A DNA stretch of 64,000 nt, taken from Mammaliicoccus sp. Dog046. GTDB taxonomy: Bacteria; Bacillota; Bacilli; Staphylococcales; Staphylococcaceae. Position 1 is the first letter of the stretch. Each line of letters opens with the position of its first letter. The notes under the pieces are model-generated. The model saw only the letters and a program-made list of their open reading frames with translations, was not told where the DNA came from and did not search any database. The translations under genes and the position numbers were made by a program. The stretch lies in contig NZ_CP120131.1 of the NCBI RefSeq assembly GCF_034039665.1, forward strand, positions 894,206-958,205, given 5' to 3'. Shown one piece after another: positions 1-10,957 of the stretch.

Positions 1-708
<708 letters not shown>

Positions 709-792
709 TACGGAATGACCATTAGGTCATGGAATAGCGTAGACATATTGTATTCAGTTTTGAATGTTTATTTAACATTCAAAATTTAGAAT

Positions 793-869
<77 letters not shown>

Positions 870-892
870 TTAAATTTTTAATTACCCAATTA

Positions 893-968
893 GGGGGCTT
901 AGCTCAGATGGGAGAGCGCCTGCTTTGCACGCAGGAGGTCAGCGGTTCGATCCCGCTAGTCTCCACCA
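893..968 (+). tRNA. tRNA-Ala (TGC)
   Basis: Cloverleaf with anticodon TGC in the loop 'tttgcac', and CCA encoded. It lies 23 nt after tRNA-Ile in the rRNA spacer. An apparently identical tRNA-Ala recurs at 5050-5125. Confidence 0.97.
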
Positions 969-1144
969 TTATTTAATTGCACATTGAAAACTAGATAAGT
1001 AAGCAAATAGATTTTACCAAGCAAAAAACCGAGTGAATTTCTAACGAAATTCAACAAGCTTAATAATCGCGCGTCGTCTTTTTAGACGACATCACAGATT
1101 AATAACATTTATTTTCTTAAACAGTGATGTATAAGGAAATATTA

Positions 1145-4068
<2,924 letters not shown>

Positions 4069-4156
4069 CAAAATTTTTAACTCGGTTTATGCCGTAAAAT
4101 CTGCTTACTATCTAGTTTTGAATGTGTAATATCATTCTTAATATTTTTACTATTTG

Positions 4157-4271
4157 TCTGGTGATGATGGCAAAGAGGTCACACCTGTTCCCATGCCGAA
4201 CACAGAAGTTAAGCTCTTTAGCGCCGATGGTAGTTGGACTTACGTTCCGCGAGAGTAGGACGTTGCCGGGC
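4157..4271 (+). rRNA. rrf: 5S ribosomal RNA
   Basis: About 115 nt, starting 'tctggtgatgatggc' with the conserved 'cacacctgttcccatgccga' segment, and ending near 'cgttgccgggc'. It sits about 90 nt downstream of the 23S, in the usual position, and is followed directly by the tRNA cluster. Confidence 0.95.
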
Positions 4272-4318
4272 AAATACCAAAAGTATTTAAAACAAAATAT
4301 ACTATTAAACATTTAAAT

Positions 4319-4394
4319 GGAGAATTAGCTCAGCTGGGAGAGCATCTGCCTTACAAGCAGAGGGTCGGCGGTTCGAACCCGTCATTCTCCACCA
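4319..4394 (+). tRNA. tRNA-Val (TAC)
   Basis: Cloverleaf with anticodon TAC in the loop 'cttacaag' and encoded CCA. First gene of the long tRNA cluster after 5S. Confidence 0.97.
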
Positions 4395-4400
4395 TTTAAA

Positions 4401-4476
<76 letters not shown>

Positions 4477-4485
4477 TGTTTTTTA

Positions 4486-4561
4486 GAGCCATTAGCTCAG
4501 TTGGTAGAGCATCTGACTTTTAATCAGAGGGTCAGAGGTTCGAATCCTCTATGGCTCACCA
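4486..4561 (+). tRNA. tRNA-Lys (TTT)
   Basis: Cloverleaf with anticodon TTT (loop 'cttttaa') and CCA encoded. Confidence 0.97.
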
Positions 4562-4564
4562 TTA

Positions 4565-4646
4565 GCGGGTGTGGCGGAATTGGCAGACGCACTAGACTTA
4601 GGATCTAGCGCCGCAAGGCGTGGGGGTTCGACTCCCTTCACCCGCA
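4565..4646 (+). tRNA. tRNA-Leu (TAG)
   Basis: Type II tRNA with a long variable arm ('cgccgcaaggcg') and anticodon TAG (loop 'cttagga'). The CCA end is not encoded. Confidence 0.95.
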
Positions 4647-4678
4647 TTATTATTAATATGATTCAAGCATTTAATTTA

Positions 4679-4753
4679 GCAGAAGTAGTTCAGCGGTAGA
4701 ATACAACCTTGCCAAGGTTGGGGTCGCGGGTTCGAATCCCGTCTTCTGCTCCA
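4679..4753 (+). tRNA. tRNA-Gly (GCC)
   Basis: Cloverleaf with anticodon GCC (loop 'ttgccaa') and CCA encoded. It has the normal GG in the D-loop and a normal TTCGAAT T-loop. This marks it as a translational glycine tRNA, unlike the three atypical copies at 6237-6521. Confidence 0.96.
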
Positions 4754-4759
4754 TTATAT

Positions 4760-4848
4760 GCCGGGGTGGCGGAACTGGCAGACGCACAGGACTTAAAATC
4801 CTGCGGTAAGTGATTACCGTACCGGTTCGATTCCGGTCCTCGGCACCA
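4760..4848 (+). tRNA. tRNA-Leu (TAA)
   Basis: Type II tRNA with anticodon TAA (loop 'cttaaaa'), a long variable arm and encoded CCA. Confidence 0.96.
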
Positions 4849-4857
4849 TATTAATAT

Positions 4858-4931
4858 GCGCCCGTAGCTCAATTGGATAGAGCGTTTGACTACGGATCAA
4901 GAGGCTAGGGGTTCGACTCCTCTCGGGCGCG
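4858..4931 (+). tRNA. tRNA-Arg (ACG)
   Basis: Cloverleaf with anticodon ACG (loop 'ctacgga'), which reads CGN codons after A-to-I editing by TadA. CCA is not encoded. Confidence 0.96.
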
Positions 4932-4950
4932 TAATGACCATTTATGGTTA

Positions 4951-5024
4951 CGGGAAGTAGCTCAGCTTGGTAGAGCACTTGGTTTGGGACCAAGGGGTCG
5001 CAGGTTCGAATCCTGTCTTCCCGA
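4951..5024 (+). tRNA. tRNA-Pro (TGG)
   Basis: Cloverleaf with anticodon TGG (loop 'tttggga'). CCA is not encoded. Confidence 0.96.
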
Positions 5025-5049
5025 CTCTTTTAAAAGTTACATATTGAAT

Positions 5050-5125
5050 GGGGGCTTAGCTCAGATGGGAGAGCGCCTGCTTTGCACGCAGGAGGTCAGC
5101 GGTTCGATCCCGCTAGTCTCCACCA
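5050..5125 (+). tRNA. tRNA-Ala (TGC), second copy
   Basis: Same sequence as the tRNA-Ala in the rRNA spacer (893-968), with anticodon TGC and CCA encoded. Confidence 0.97.
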
Positions 5126-5146
5126 TTTAAATAATAATATCATCAT

Positions 5147-5220
5147 GGCGGCGTAGCTCAGCTGGCTAGAGCGTACGGTTCATACCCGTGAGGTCGGGGG
5201 TTCGATCCCCTCCGCCGCCA
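5147..5220 (+). tRNA. tRNA-Met (CAT), elongator
   Basis: Cloverleaf with anticodon CAT. It lacks the initiator signature and matches my recollection of the Bacillus/Staphylococcus elongator tRNA-Met (acceptor 'ggcggcg', loop 'ttcatac'). It is assigned as elongator to distinguish it from the CAT tRNAs at 5258 and 5465. Confidence 0.9.
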
Positions 5221-5257
5221 TTAAAATTTTGAATATGGAATACATATTTTAAATTTA

Positions 5258-5331
5258 GGACCTTTAGCTCAGTTGGTCAGAGCAAACGGCTCATAACCGT
5301 TGGGTCGCAGGTTCGAGTCCTGCAAGGTCCA
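5258..5331 (+). tRNA. tRNA-Ile2 (CAT, lysidine-modified)
   Basis: Cloverleaf with genomic anticodon CAT. The body (acceptor 'ggacctt', anticodon stem 'aacgg...ccgtt') resembles the Bacillus tRNA-Ile2, whose C34 is changed to lysidine by TilS so that it reads AUA. The identity comes from recalled similarity. A plain tRNA-Met is the alternative. Confidence 0.78.
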
Positions 5332-5343
5332 TACTTATATAGT

Positions 5344-5436
5344 GGAGGAATACCCAAGTTCGGCTGAAGGGATCGGTCTTGAAAACCGACAGGGGCTTAA
5401 CGGCTCGCGGGGGTTCGAATCCCTCTTCCTCCGCCA
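5344..5436 (+). tRNA. tRNA-Ser (TGA)
   Basis: Type II tRNA of 93 nt with a long variable arm, anticodon TGA (loop 'cttgaaa') and CCA encoded. Confidence 0.96.
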
Positions 5437-5464
5437 TTATATTTGTAAAATTATTTATTATTAT

Positions 5465-5538
<74 letters not shown>

Positions 5539-5547
5539 TTATTATTA

Positions 5548-5623
5548 GGTCCCGTGGTGTAGCGGTTAACATGCCTGCCTGTCACGCAGGAGATCGCGGG
5601 TTCGATTCCCGTCGGGACCGCCA
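5548..5623 (+). tRNA. tRNA-Asp (GTC)
   Basis: Cloverleaf with anticodon GTC (loop 'ctgtcac') and CCA encoded. Duplicated at 51109-51184. Confidence 0.97.
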
Positions 5624-5644
5624 TTTTTTTAAAATTTCATGTAT

Positions 5645-5717
5645 GGCTCAGTAGCTCAGTCGGTAGAGCAAAGGACTGAAAATCCTTGTGTCGGCGGTTC
5701 GATTCCGTCCTGAGCCA
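5645..5717 (+). tRNA. tRNA-Phe (GAA)
   Basis: Cloverleaf with anticodon GAA (loop 'ctgaaaa'). Duplicated at 51196-51268. Confidence 0.97.
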
Positions 5718-5730
5718 TTTTTATCTTTTA

Positions 5731-5806
<76 letters not shown>

Positions 5807-5812
5807 TCTAAC

Positions 5813-5896
5813 GGAGGGGTAGCGAAGTGGCTAAACGCGGCGGACTGTAAATCCGCTCCTTCGGGTTCGGCAGTTCGAATCTGCCCCCCTCCACCA
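5813..5896 (+). tRNA. tRNA-Tyr (GTA)
   Basis: Type II tRNA with a long variable arm ('ctccttcgggttcgg'), anticodon GTA (loop 'ctgtaaa') and CCA encoded. Confidence 0.96.
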
Positions 5897-5908
5897 TTTA
5901 TATTTTTT

Positions 5909-5982
5909 AGGGGCATAGTTTAACGGTAGAATAGAGGTCTCCAAAACCTTTGATGTGGGTTCGATTCCTACTGCCCCTGCCA
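5909..5982 (+). tRNA. tRNA-Trp (CCA)
   Basis: Cloverleaf with anticodon CCA (loop 'ctccaaa') and an encoded 3' CCA. It abuts tRNA-His. Confidence 0.96.
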
Positions 5983-5983
5983 T

Positions 5984-6058
5984 GGCGATTGTGGCGAAGT
6001 GGTTAACGCATCGGATTGTGGTTCCGACACTCGTGGGTTCGATTCCCATCAGTCGCCC
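5984..6058 (+). tRNA. tRNA-His (GTG)
   Basis: Cloverleaf with anticodon GTG (loop 'ttgtggt'). The extra 5' G paired with C73, typical of tRNA-His, is consistent with the ends. A near-identical copy lies at 51287-51361, with at least one difference in the variable region (cac versus cat). Confidence 0.95.
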
Positions 6059-6073
6059 TTATTTTTTTATTAA

Positions 6074-6145
6074 TGGGCTATAGCCAAGCGGTAAGGCAAC
6101 GGACTTTGACTCCGTCACGCGCTGGTTCGAATCCAGCTAGCCCAG
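6074..6145 (+). tRNA. tRNA-Gln (TTG)
   Basis: Cloverleaf with anticodon TTG (loop 'ctttgac'). CCA is not encoded. Confidence 0.95.
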
Positions 6146-6151
6146 TACTTA

Positions 6152-6226
6152 GGCGGCATAGCCAAGTGGTAAGGCCGAGGTCTGCAAAACCTCTATTCAC
6201 CGGTTCAAATCCGGTTGCCGCCTCCA
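6152..6226 (+). tRNA. tRNA-Cys (GCA)
   Basis: Cloverleaf with anticodon GCA (loop 'ctgcaaa') and CCA encoded. Confidence 0.96.
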
Positions 6227-6236
6227 TTAATAACTT

Positions 6237-6311
6237 GCGGGAGTATTTCAACTCTTAGAATACATTCCTTCCCGGAATGAGATATAGGTGTAAGTCCTAT
6301 CTTCCGCTCCA
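6237..6311 (+). tRNA. atypical tRNA-Gly (TCC), cell-wall type, copy 1
   Basis: Glycine tRNA with anticodon TCC (loop 'cttcccg') and CCA encoded. Its D-loop is 'tttcaactcttagaa' without the G18-G19 pair, and the T-loop reads 'gtgtaagtc' rather than the canonical TTCGAAT. These are the hallmarks of the staphylococcal non-proteinogenic glycyl-tRNAs that feed the FemXAB transferases building the pentaglycine bridge and bind EF-Tu poorly. Function is inferred from the family. The altered loops are seen directly. Confidence 0.93.
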
Positions 6312-6341
6312 ATATTGTTTTATATGAATAATTTTTAAAAT

Positions 6342-6416
6342 GCGGGAGTATTTCAACTCTTAGAATGCATTCCTTCCCGGAATGAGGTATAGGTGTAAGT
6401 CCTATCTTCCGCTCCA
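6342..6416 (+). tRNA. atypical tRNA-Gly (TCC), cell-wall type, copy 2
   Basis: Second tandem copy of the 6237 tRNA, differing at a couple of positions ('aatgcattcc', 'gaggtatag'). It has the same missing D-loop GG and the same altered T-loop. Confidence 0.93.
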
Positions 6417-6446
6417 ATACTGCTTTGTATTATTAATTTTTAAAAT

Positions 6447-6521
6447 GCGGGAGTATTTCAACTTTTAGAATACATTCCTTCCCGGAATGAGATATAGGTG
6501 TAAGTCCTATCTTCCGCTCCA
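6447..6521 (+). tRNA. atypical tRNA-Gly (TCC), cell-wall type, copy 3
   Basis: Third tandem copy, with 'actttt' in the D-loop where copy 1 has 'actctt'. The three copies are spaced 105 nt apart start to start. Confidence 0.93.
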
Positions 6522-6565
6522 TTAATTCTTCCATTGGGAAGATTTTTTTGTAGATATATCATTGT

Positions 6566-6650
6566 GCCGGTGTGGTGGAATTGGCAGACACGCGGGACTC
6601 AAAATCCCGTGTCCGTTGAGGACGTGTCGGTTCGAACCCGACCACCGGTA
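6566..6650 (+). tRNA. tRNA-Leu (CAA)
   Basis: Type II tRNA with anticodon CAA (loop 'ctcaaaa') and a long variable arm. It is the last gene of the cluster, followed 10 nt later by a strong terminator. Confidence 0.95.
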
Positions 6651-6660
6651 TAAATAGTAA

Positions 6661-6690
6661 AACCGTAAACATGATGTTTACGGTTTTTTT
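6661..6690 (+). terminator. rRNA/tRNA operon terminator
   Basis: Ten-bp perfect stem aaccgtaaac / gtttacggtt with a 5-nt loop, followed by a T run. It ends the rRNA-tRNA transcription unit. Confidence 0.93.
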
Positions 6691-6950
6691 ATTTGTCATT
6701 ATATATATTTAAATTTGTGATCACTAAAAATTATATTGAAGAAGTTCAGTGAAATTTATATAATATTATAGACATTAATTACAAGCAGAAAAACAAAATT
6801 ACGATAAGAAGTAGCTTCTATTAATAATCAATTGTTAGTAGGTAATATTTTTAAGGGAGTATACCTAGACTAATTATTAATTTGACTTATATTCAGTTAT
6901 CCTGTGGAATAAGTGCAGATAAAAAGTATTATAAAAGGTAGGTTATAAAT

Positions 6951-7124
6951 TTGAAAATTTTATTATCATATATTTGCTTTTCAGCAATTATGTTAATACT
7001 TTTAACAATATTTAATTTGATATTTAGTGATAGCATTGAATGGAGAAAGAATATAATAGTATCTGTAATAACTTATCCGGTATATCTTTTCTTTGATAAG
7101 ACAATTGGAATTAAGTCGAAATAG
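6951..7124 (+). CDS. small hydrophobic protein, 57 aa, unknown
   Basis: Short ORF from TTG, preceded at good distance by the SD-like 'aaaggtagg'. The product begins MKILLSYICF and has two hydrophobic stretches (about residues 3-27 and 37-48), suggesting a small membrane protein, and ends in a basic tail (KTIGIKSK). I do not recognise it. It stands alone between the tRNA terminator and the insertion sequence, in AT-rich DNA, so it may also be a remnant of a larger gene. The rest of 6691-6950 shows nothing coding. Confidence 0.45.
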   Translation: MKILLSYICFSAIMLILLTIFNLIFSDSIEWRKNIIVSVITYPVYLFFDKTIGIKSK

Positions 7125-7293
7125 TATTTTTACTTTTCACATTTTATGTCTTGTACTTTGATTTTTACATAAATAGAGTAATAGGAAAAACACCTTAACT
7201 ACGATATTGCACTAACCCCAGGATGTGGGAGTAAAATAAAAACACTTTCGTTGAATTCATATTAAAATGAATTTATACGGAGGTGTTTTTTCT

Positions 7294-7608
7294 ATGAAAA
7301 GAGTGGCATATTCAGTTGAAACAAAATATAAAGTAGTAGAAATGAAACTTAAAGGATATAGCGCAAGAGAAATAATGGATGCTTTAAATATTAAAAATGA
7401 ATCTCAAGTTAAAGTGTGGTGGAAATGGTATAGAAATGGGGAAACACATAGATTCAATCAACAAGTAGGTAAACAATATTCCTATGGAAAAGGAAATGAA
7501 GAATTTAGCACTGTTGAAACACTAAAAATTGAATTAAAGCGCAAAGAAGTAGAAAATGAAATTTTAAAAAAGTACAAGGAATTGGAAAGGAAGTGGTCCC
7601 AGAAGTAG
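7294..7608 (+). CDS. IS3-family transposase OrfA (helix-turn-helix)
   Basis: 104 aa from ATG 7294, chosen because 'ggaggtg' lies 6-7 nt upstream; an upstream in-frame ATG at 7267 lacks a ribosome site. The N-terminal half is a winged/HTH domain of the transposase_8 type that binds the IS ends (YSVETKYKVVEMKLKGYSAR, then the recognition region 'SQVKVWWKWYRNG'). The C-terminal part is a leucine-zipper-like helix (ETLKIELKRKEVENEILKKY). OrfB begins inside its 3' end in the -1 frame. An A6G heptamer at 7566 is well placed for frameshifting to an OrfAB fusion, the usual active transposase in this family. Confidence 0.93.
   Translation: MKRVAYSVETKYKVVEMKLKGYSAREIMDALNIKNESQVKVWWKWYRNGETHRFNQQVGKQYSYGKGNEEFSTVETLKIELKRKEVENEILKKYKELERKWSQK
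7566..7572 (+). other. putative -1 ribosomal frameshift site
   Basis: Heptamer A-AAA-AAG in frame with OrfA (Leu-Lys-Lys codons). The OrfB frame is open from here onward, so a one-base backward slip joins OrfA to OrfB. This is the classical slippery sequence of IS3-family elements. Use in this copy is inferred. Confidence 0.75.
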
Positions 7609-8435
7609 TTGTTGAATTAGTAAATGAATTGAAATCTAAATATACAGTGAAAGTCATTTTAGAAGCTTTAGATATTCCAAAATCAAATTATTACAGATGG
7701 AAAAACAAAGATTTCAGTATATCTGAGGATGAACGAGAAATTATAGAACTATGTAAGAAACATCGTTTTACATATGGTTATAGAAAAATAACTGCCTTGT
7801 TAAATAGAAAAAATAATAAAAAAATTAATCACAAGAAAGTACAAAGGATTATGCAAAAACATAAATTAAATTGTAAAGTACGCGTGAAGAAATCGAAAAG
7901 ACCAGGAAACCCATATTATAAGACACATAATCTATTGAATAGAAATTTCAAAGCAGAGAAACCTTTAGAAGTACTTTTAACAGATATCACTTATTTACCC
8001 TTCGGGAATACAATGTTGTATCTTTCATCTATCATGGATGCTTACAATGGTGAAATTGTGGCATATAAAATTGGTAAAAACCAAAATCAAGAATTAGTAA
8101 ATGAGACATTAAAACAACTTCAATTGGAACCAGGAGCTATATTACATAGTGATCAAGGAAGTGTGTATACTTCTTATGAATACTATGCCCTATGTACAGA
8201 AAAAGGCATTACCAGAAGCATGTCCCGTAAGGGAACGCCAGCTGATAATGCCCCAATAGAATGTTTTCATGCCTCTCTAAAGTGTGAAACATTCTACTTA
8301 AACAGTGAGCTTAGAAGCTCTAATACTATTGTAATAGATATTGTCGAAAATTACATTGAAAACTATAATAAAGTTAGAATTCAACAAAAACTAGGCTACT
8401 TATCCCCTATAGAATATAGGAAATTAGCAGCCTAG
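7593..8435 (+). CDS. IS3-family transposase OrfB (DDE integrase core)
   Basis: 280 aa when counted from GTG 7593, although it is probably expressed mainly as an OrfAB frameshift product. It carries an HTH_21-type N-terminal domain (KSNYYRWKNK, FTYGYRKITALLN) and an rve integrase core. The catalytic triad is complete: D in 'LLTDITYLPF', D in 'LHSDQGSVYTS', and E in 'APIECFHASLKCE' with K seven residues later. It ends with the typical 'YNKVRIQQKLGYLSPIEYR' tail. The frame looks intact, so the element may be functional. Confidence 0.95.
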   Translation: MVPEVVVELVNELKSKYTVKVILEALDIPKSNYYRWKNKDFSISEDEREIIELCKKHRFTYGYRKITALLNRKNNKKINHKKVQRIMQKHKLNCKVRVKKSKRPGNPYYKTHNLLNRNFKAEKPLEVLLTDITYLPFGNTMLYLSSIMDAYNGEIVAYKIGKNQNQELVNETLKQLQLEPGAILHSDQGSVYTSYEYYALCTEKGITRSMSRKGTPADNAPIECFHASLKCETFYLNSELRSSNTIVIDIVENYIENYNKVRIQQKLGYLSPIEYRKLAA

Positions 8436-8511
8436 AAAATAGTGTTTTTATTGAGCTCCCTTAGTAAGGGTGCAGTGCCATATAGTTAAGGTGTTTTTTT
8501 GCTTACGTTTT

Positions 8512-8727
8512 TTATAACTTAATAATGTAATCAATATTGTGATCTTTGTACATTTTACTTCTCGTCATAACAAATGGTATGTTGTACTTTTCTTTCATCT
8601 TAATTGCTTTTGATAAGCTATCATCAGTACATGCGACGATTTCGACGTTCGTTGTGTGTTGAATGATTTCTAAATATATTTCTGACGTAATATTGCATCC
8701 ATCAATACCAATTTTTTGCTTATTCAT
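8512..8727 (-). pseudogene. truncated Gfo/Idh/MocA oxidoreductase, N-terminal remnant
   Basis: 71 codons resembling only the N-terminal Rossmann strand-helix-strand of NAD(P)-dependent sugar dehydrogenases (KIGIDGCNITSEIYLEIIQ, then VEIVACTDDSLSKAIKMKEKY and DHNIDYIIKL). Family members are normally 320-390 aa. The dinucleotide loop looks degenerate, with one Gly missing. The frame stops 13 nt from the right end of the insertion sequence, and no continuation is seen beyond the element's left end, so the 3' part was deleted rather than simply interrupted. The start is supported by 'aggggg' upstream. It lies downstream of, and co-oriented with, the LacI-type regulator, so it was probably part of a sugar-catabolic unit. 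Confidence 0.7.
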
Positions 8728-8767
8728 AACAATTACCCCCTAGATTTTATTAATTAAAGGATAATCT

Positions 8768-8783
8768 ATGAAATGCATTTCAT
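8768..8783. promoter_or_regulatory. 16-bp perfect palindrome
   Basis: atgaaatgcatttcat is a perfect inverted repeat just past the stop of the LacI-type gene and about 40 nt upstream of the truncated dehydrogenase start. It is too short for a terminator and has no T-run. It could be an operator for the damaged downstream gene. Confidence 0.4.
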
Positions 8784-8784
8784 G

Positions 8785-9750
8785 TCAACGGTTTAAATTC
8801 TTAACGGATTCTCTTTGTATTAGTTTAGTTTCAAATGATGTGTGACTTATAGAAGTGTTATATAGTTGTTTAAATAAATGTCTACCTATTTGCAGTAGGG
8901 GAATTTCTACTGTTGTTAAGTTGACTAGGTTTGATATTTCATGATTCTCAAATCCAATTATTGATAAACGTTGTTTTAAATCATCATTTATACTTAAGAT
9001 TAATCCTGCAGCAGTGCTGTCACCCGTAACAATAATAGCAGTAGGTGGGTGTGTTAACGATTCAAGCTTTTTACATAATTTATTGCCATCTTCTAGTAAG
9101 ACATAGTTTTCGAAAATGTTCTGTGGATCAAATGTAAGTTCTTTATTTTTACAAAAATCTTTATATGCTTGAATGCGTTGTATTGAACTTGTACTCTTTG
9201 TTCTATTAACGACACAACCGATGTGCCTATGACCGTAATCGTACAAATGATTTAATGCTTTTAAAAATGCTTCGTAGTGGTCTATGTATGTAGAATGTAA
9301 ATTTGTATGATCTGTGTTTTCAAAAATGGATATCGGACCATATTGAAGATAATCATTGATAATATTTAAAGAAATGTTTCTTGAACAGATAATCAGTCCA
9401 TCAAGTTGTTTCAGTTTTAACATTTCAAGTGCATCAAGTTCTTGATCAAGGTCATAAGCAGTTTGAAAGAGTACAATTTTTTTATTCATTTTAATTGCTT
9501 CTTCAGATATACCCTGTATAAGTTTTGAAAAGTAAGGATGACTTGAGAAAGGAATAATTACTCCAATTAAATGTGTTTTCCCCGTTTTTAAATGAATAGC
9601 ATTAATATTAGGGATGTAATTTATATCTTTAATGACTTGTAAAACTTTTTCTCTCTTTTCTTTATTAACATAAGGGTGATTATTTAAGACTCTAGAAACT
9701 GTACTAGGGGAAACACCGGCTTTTTTAGCAACATCATTTAAATTAGGCAT
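8785..9750 (-). CDS. LacI/GalR-family transcriptional regulator
   Basis: 321 aa from ATG 9750, chosen because it gives the canonical start MPNLNDVAKKAGVSPSTVSR and has 'aaaggtgg' 7 nt upstream; a longer frame to 9819 lacks a ribosome site. The N-terminal LacI HTH and hinge (residues 1-55, 'RVLNNHPYVN') are followed by a periplasmic-binding-protein-like effector domain with typical landmarks (HLIGVIIP, QLDGLIICS, GHRHIGCV, PPTAIIVTGD). It presumably represses the divergent membrane protein gene at 9893 and perhaps the remnant dehydrogenase. The effector is unknown, probably a sugar or sugar phosphate. Confidence 0.93.
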   Translation of the reverse strand: MPNLNDVAKKAGVSPSTVSRVLNNHPYVNKEKREKVLQVIKDINYIPNINAIHLKTGKTHLIGVIIPFSSHPYFSKLIQGISEEAIKMNKKIVLFQTAYDLDQELDALEMLKLKQLDGLIICSRNISLNIINDYLQYGPISIFENTDHTNLHSTYIDHYEAFLKALNHLYDYGHRHIGCVVNRTKSTSSIQRIQAYKDFCKNKELTFDPQNIFENYVLLEDGNKLCKKLESLTHPPTAIIVTGDSTAAGLILSINDDLKQRLSIIGFENHEISNLVNLTTVEIPLLQIGRHLFKQLYNTSISHTSFETKLIQRESVKNLNR

Positions 9751-9834
9751 ACAAGTACCACCTTTCGTATGTTCTCCCATTAATTTTAACACAGGGACCA
9801 ATTGTGATGTCGTTAGCAATCAATTAAAAATATA

Positions 9835-9863
9835 TTGTTTAATAAATTAAACTCCTATATGAT
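9835..9863 (+). promoter_or_regulatory. promoter for the PTS-like gene
   Basis: ttgttt (9835-9840), a 17-nt spacer, then tatgat (9858-9863). This gives a start point near 9870, upstream of the SD 'tggagga' and ATG 9893. The palindrome at 9837-9852 overlaps the -35 box and spacer. Confidence 0.6.
9837..9852. promoter_or_regulatory. putative operator of the LacI-type regulator
   Basis: gtttaataaattaaac is a perfect 16-bp palindrome in the divergent interval between the regulator and the membrane protein gene. LacI/GalR proteins bind such even-length palindromes, and the overlap with the promoter fits repression. It lacks the central CG common in the family. Confidence 0.6.
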
Positions 9864-9892
9864 TAATACATATTTATTTTTGGAGGAATCGT

Positions 9893-10945
9893 ATGAATCA
9901 GCATTACACAGTTAAAGAATTTTTCTTTAACATATTAAATGGAATAGGTGTAGGTATTGTCATCGCACTTATACCAAACGCAATACTGGGCGTATTATTT
10001 AGTTATTTAGCTCAATTTCATCCATTGCTAGAAATGTTTTATCAAGCATTAATACTGATGCAATTTGCGATGAGCTTCATTATTGGTATTGTTGTTGCGA
10101 ATCAATTTAAATTCCAAGCAACCGATGCAGTTATGATTGGTGCAGCTGGTTTAATCGGTTCTGGTGCACTTCATTACGAAAATGGACAATTCACATTCGC
10201 CAGCATAGGTGATGTCGTCAATTTAATAGTTGTATTAATTATTAGTTGCTATTTAATGATTAAATTAAAAGGTAAATTTGGATCATTAGATATGTTGATT
10301 TTACCAATTGTGATTTCAGTATTCAGTGGCTTTATTGGTATGCTAACATTGCCTTATGTGAGCATCGTGACTAAAGGAATCGGTAAATTAATTGAACAGT
10401 TCTCTACATTCAATCCATTACTTATGTGTATCTTAATTGCTATAGCATATGCATTGTTAATGGTTACACCTATATCAGTAGTTGCGATTGCAACAGCTGT
10501 TGGTTTACAAGGTTTAAGTTCAGGGGCAGGTAATATGGGTATTGTAGCTGCTTGTGTGACATTCTTAATGGGATCATGGAAAGTGAATGATAAAGGTATA
10601 AATATCGTATTAATCATCGGCGCTGCTAAAATGATGATACCGGTCTATTTTAAAAATCCTATTATTATAATTCCGTTAATGATAAATGGATTAATGAGTG
10701 GTTTATTAACTTATTTTGTAGGGATTAAAGGTACGCCAATGTCTACAGGATTTGGTTATACAGGATTTGTCGGTCCAGCAAATGCATTGAAGTTCATGGA
10801 TGGTTCGATATTAAATAATGTCTTATTATTGATTTGTGCATATTTTGTTATACCATTTGTATTTGCATTTCTTGTACATAAACTTTGTTTGAAATACTTA
10901 CCAAAGTATAAAAAAGAAATCTTTTTATTTAAAGAAACATCGTAA
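9893..10945 (+). CDS. PTS IIC-like / PfoR-type membrane protein
   Basis: 350 aa, with about 9-10 hydrophobic segments spread over the whole length (for example IGVGIVIALIPNAILGVL, VVNLIVVLIISCYLMI, MCILIAIAYALLMVTPISVV) and Gly-rich motifs (GTPMSTGFGYTGFVGP). This matches the PTS_EIIC_2 family, whose members are annotated as PTS sugar transporter IIC or PfoR regulators. No IIA or IIB domain is present and no PTS partners are adjacent, so its transport role is unproven. ATG 9893 follows 'tggagga'. Divergent from the LacI-type gene and probably repressed by it. Confidence 0.82.
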   Translation: MNQHYTVKEFFFNILNGIGVGIVIALIPNAILGVLFSYLAQFHPLLEMFYQALILMQFAMSFIIGIVVANQFKFQATDAVMIGAAGLIGSGALHYENGQFTFASIGDVVNLIVVLIISCYLMIKLKGKFGSLDMLILPIVISVFSGFIGMLTLPYVSIVTKGIGKLIEQFSTFNPLLMCILIAIAYALLMVTPISVVAIATAVGLQGLSSGAGNMGIVAACVTFLMGSWKVNDKGINIVLIIGAAKMMIPVYFKNPIIIIPLMINGLMSGLLTYFVGIKGTPMSTGFGYTGFVGPANALKFMDGSILNNVLLLICAYFVIPFVFAFLVHKLCLKYLPKYKKEIFLFKETS

Positions 10946-10957
10946 TTTTAATGAAGC

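Larger units (their letters stand above)
7186..8498 (+). mobile_element. IS3-family insertion sequence (IS150-like)
   Basis: Element of about 1.3 kb with two overlapping transposase frames bounded by imperfect inverted repeats. The left end reads aaaaacaccttaact and the right end carries its complement (agttaaggtgttttt), with further matching beyond (cactaaccc against gggtgcagtg, and aataaaaacac inside). No flanking target duplication of 3-5 bp is obvious, so the element may be old or a neighbouring deletion may have removed one side. The boundaries could move by a few nt because of the A/T runs. Confidence 0.88.

Noticed and set aside
10354-10617. 87-codon minus-strand ORF inside the PTS-like gene
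   Set aside because: Antisense shadow of a long, clearly coding membrane protein with no ribosome site of its own.
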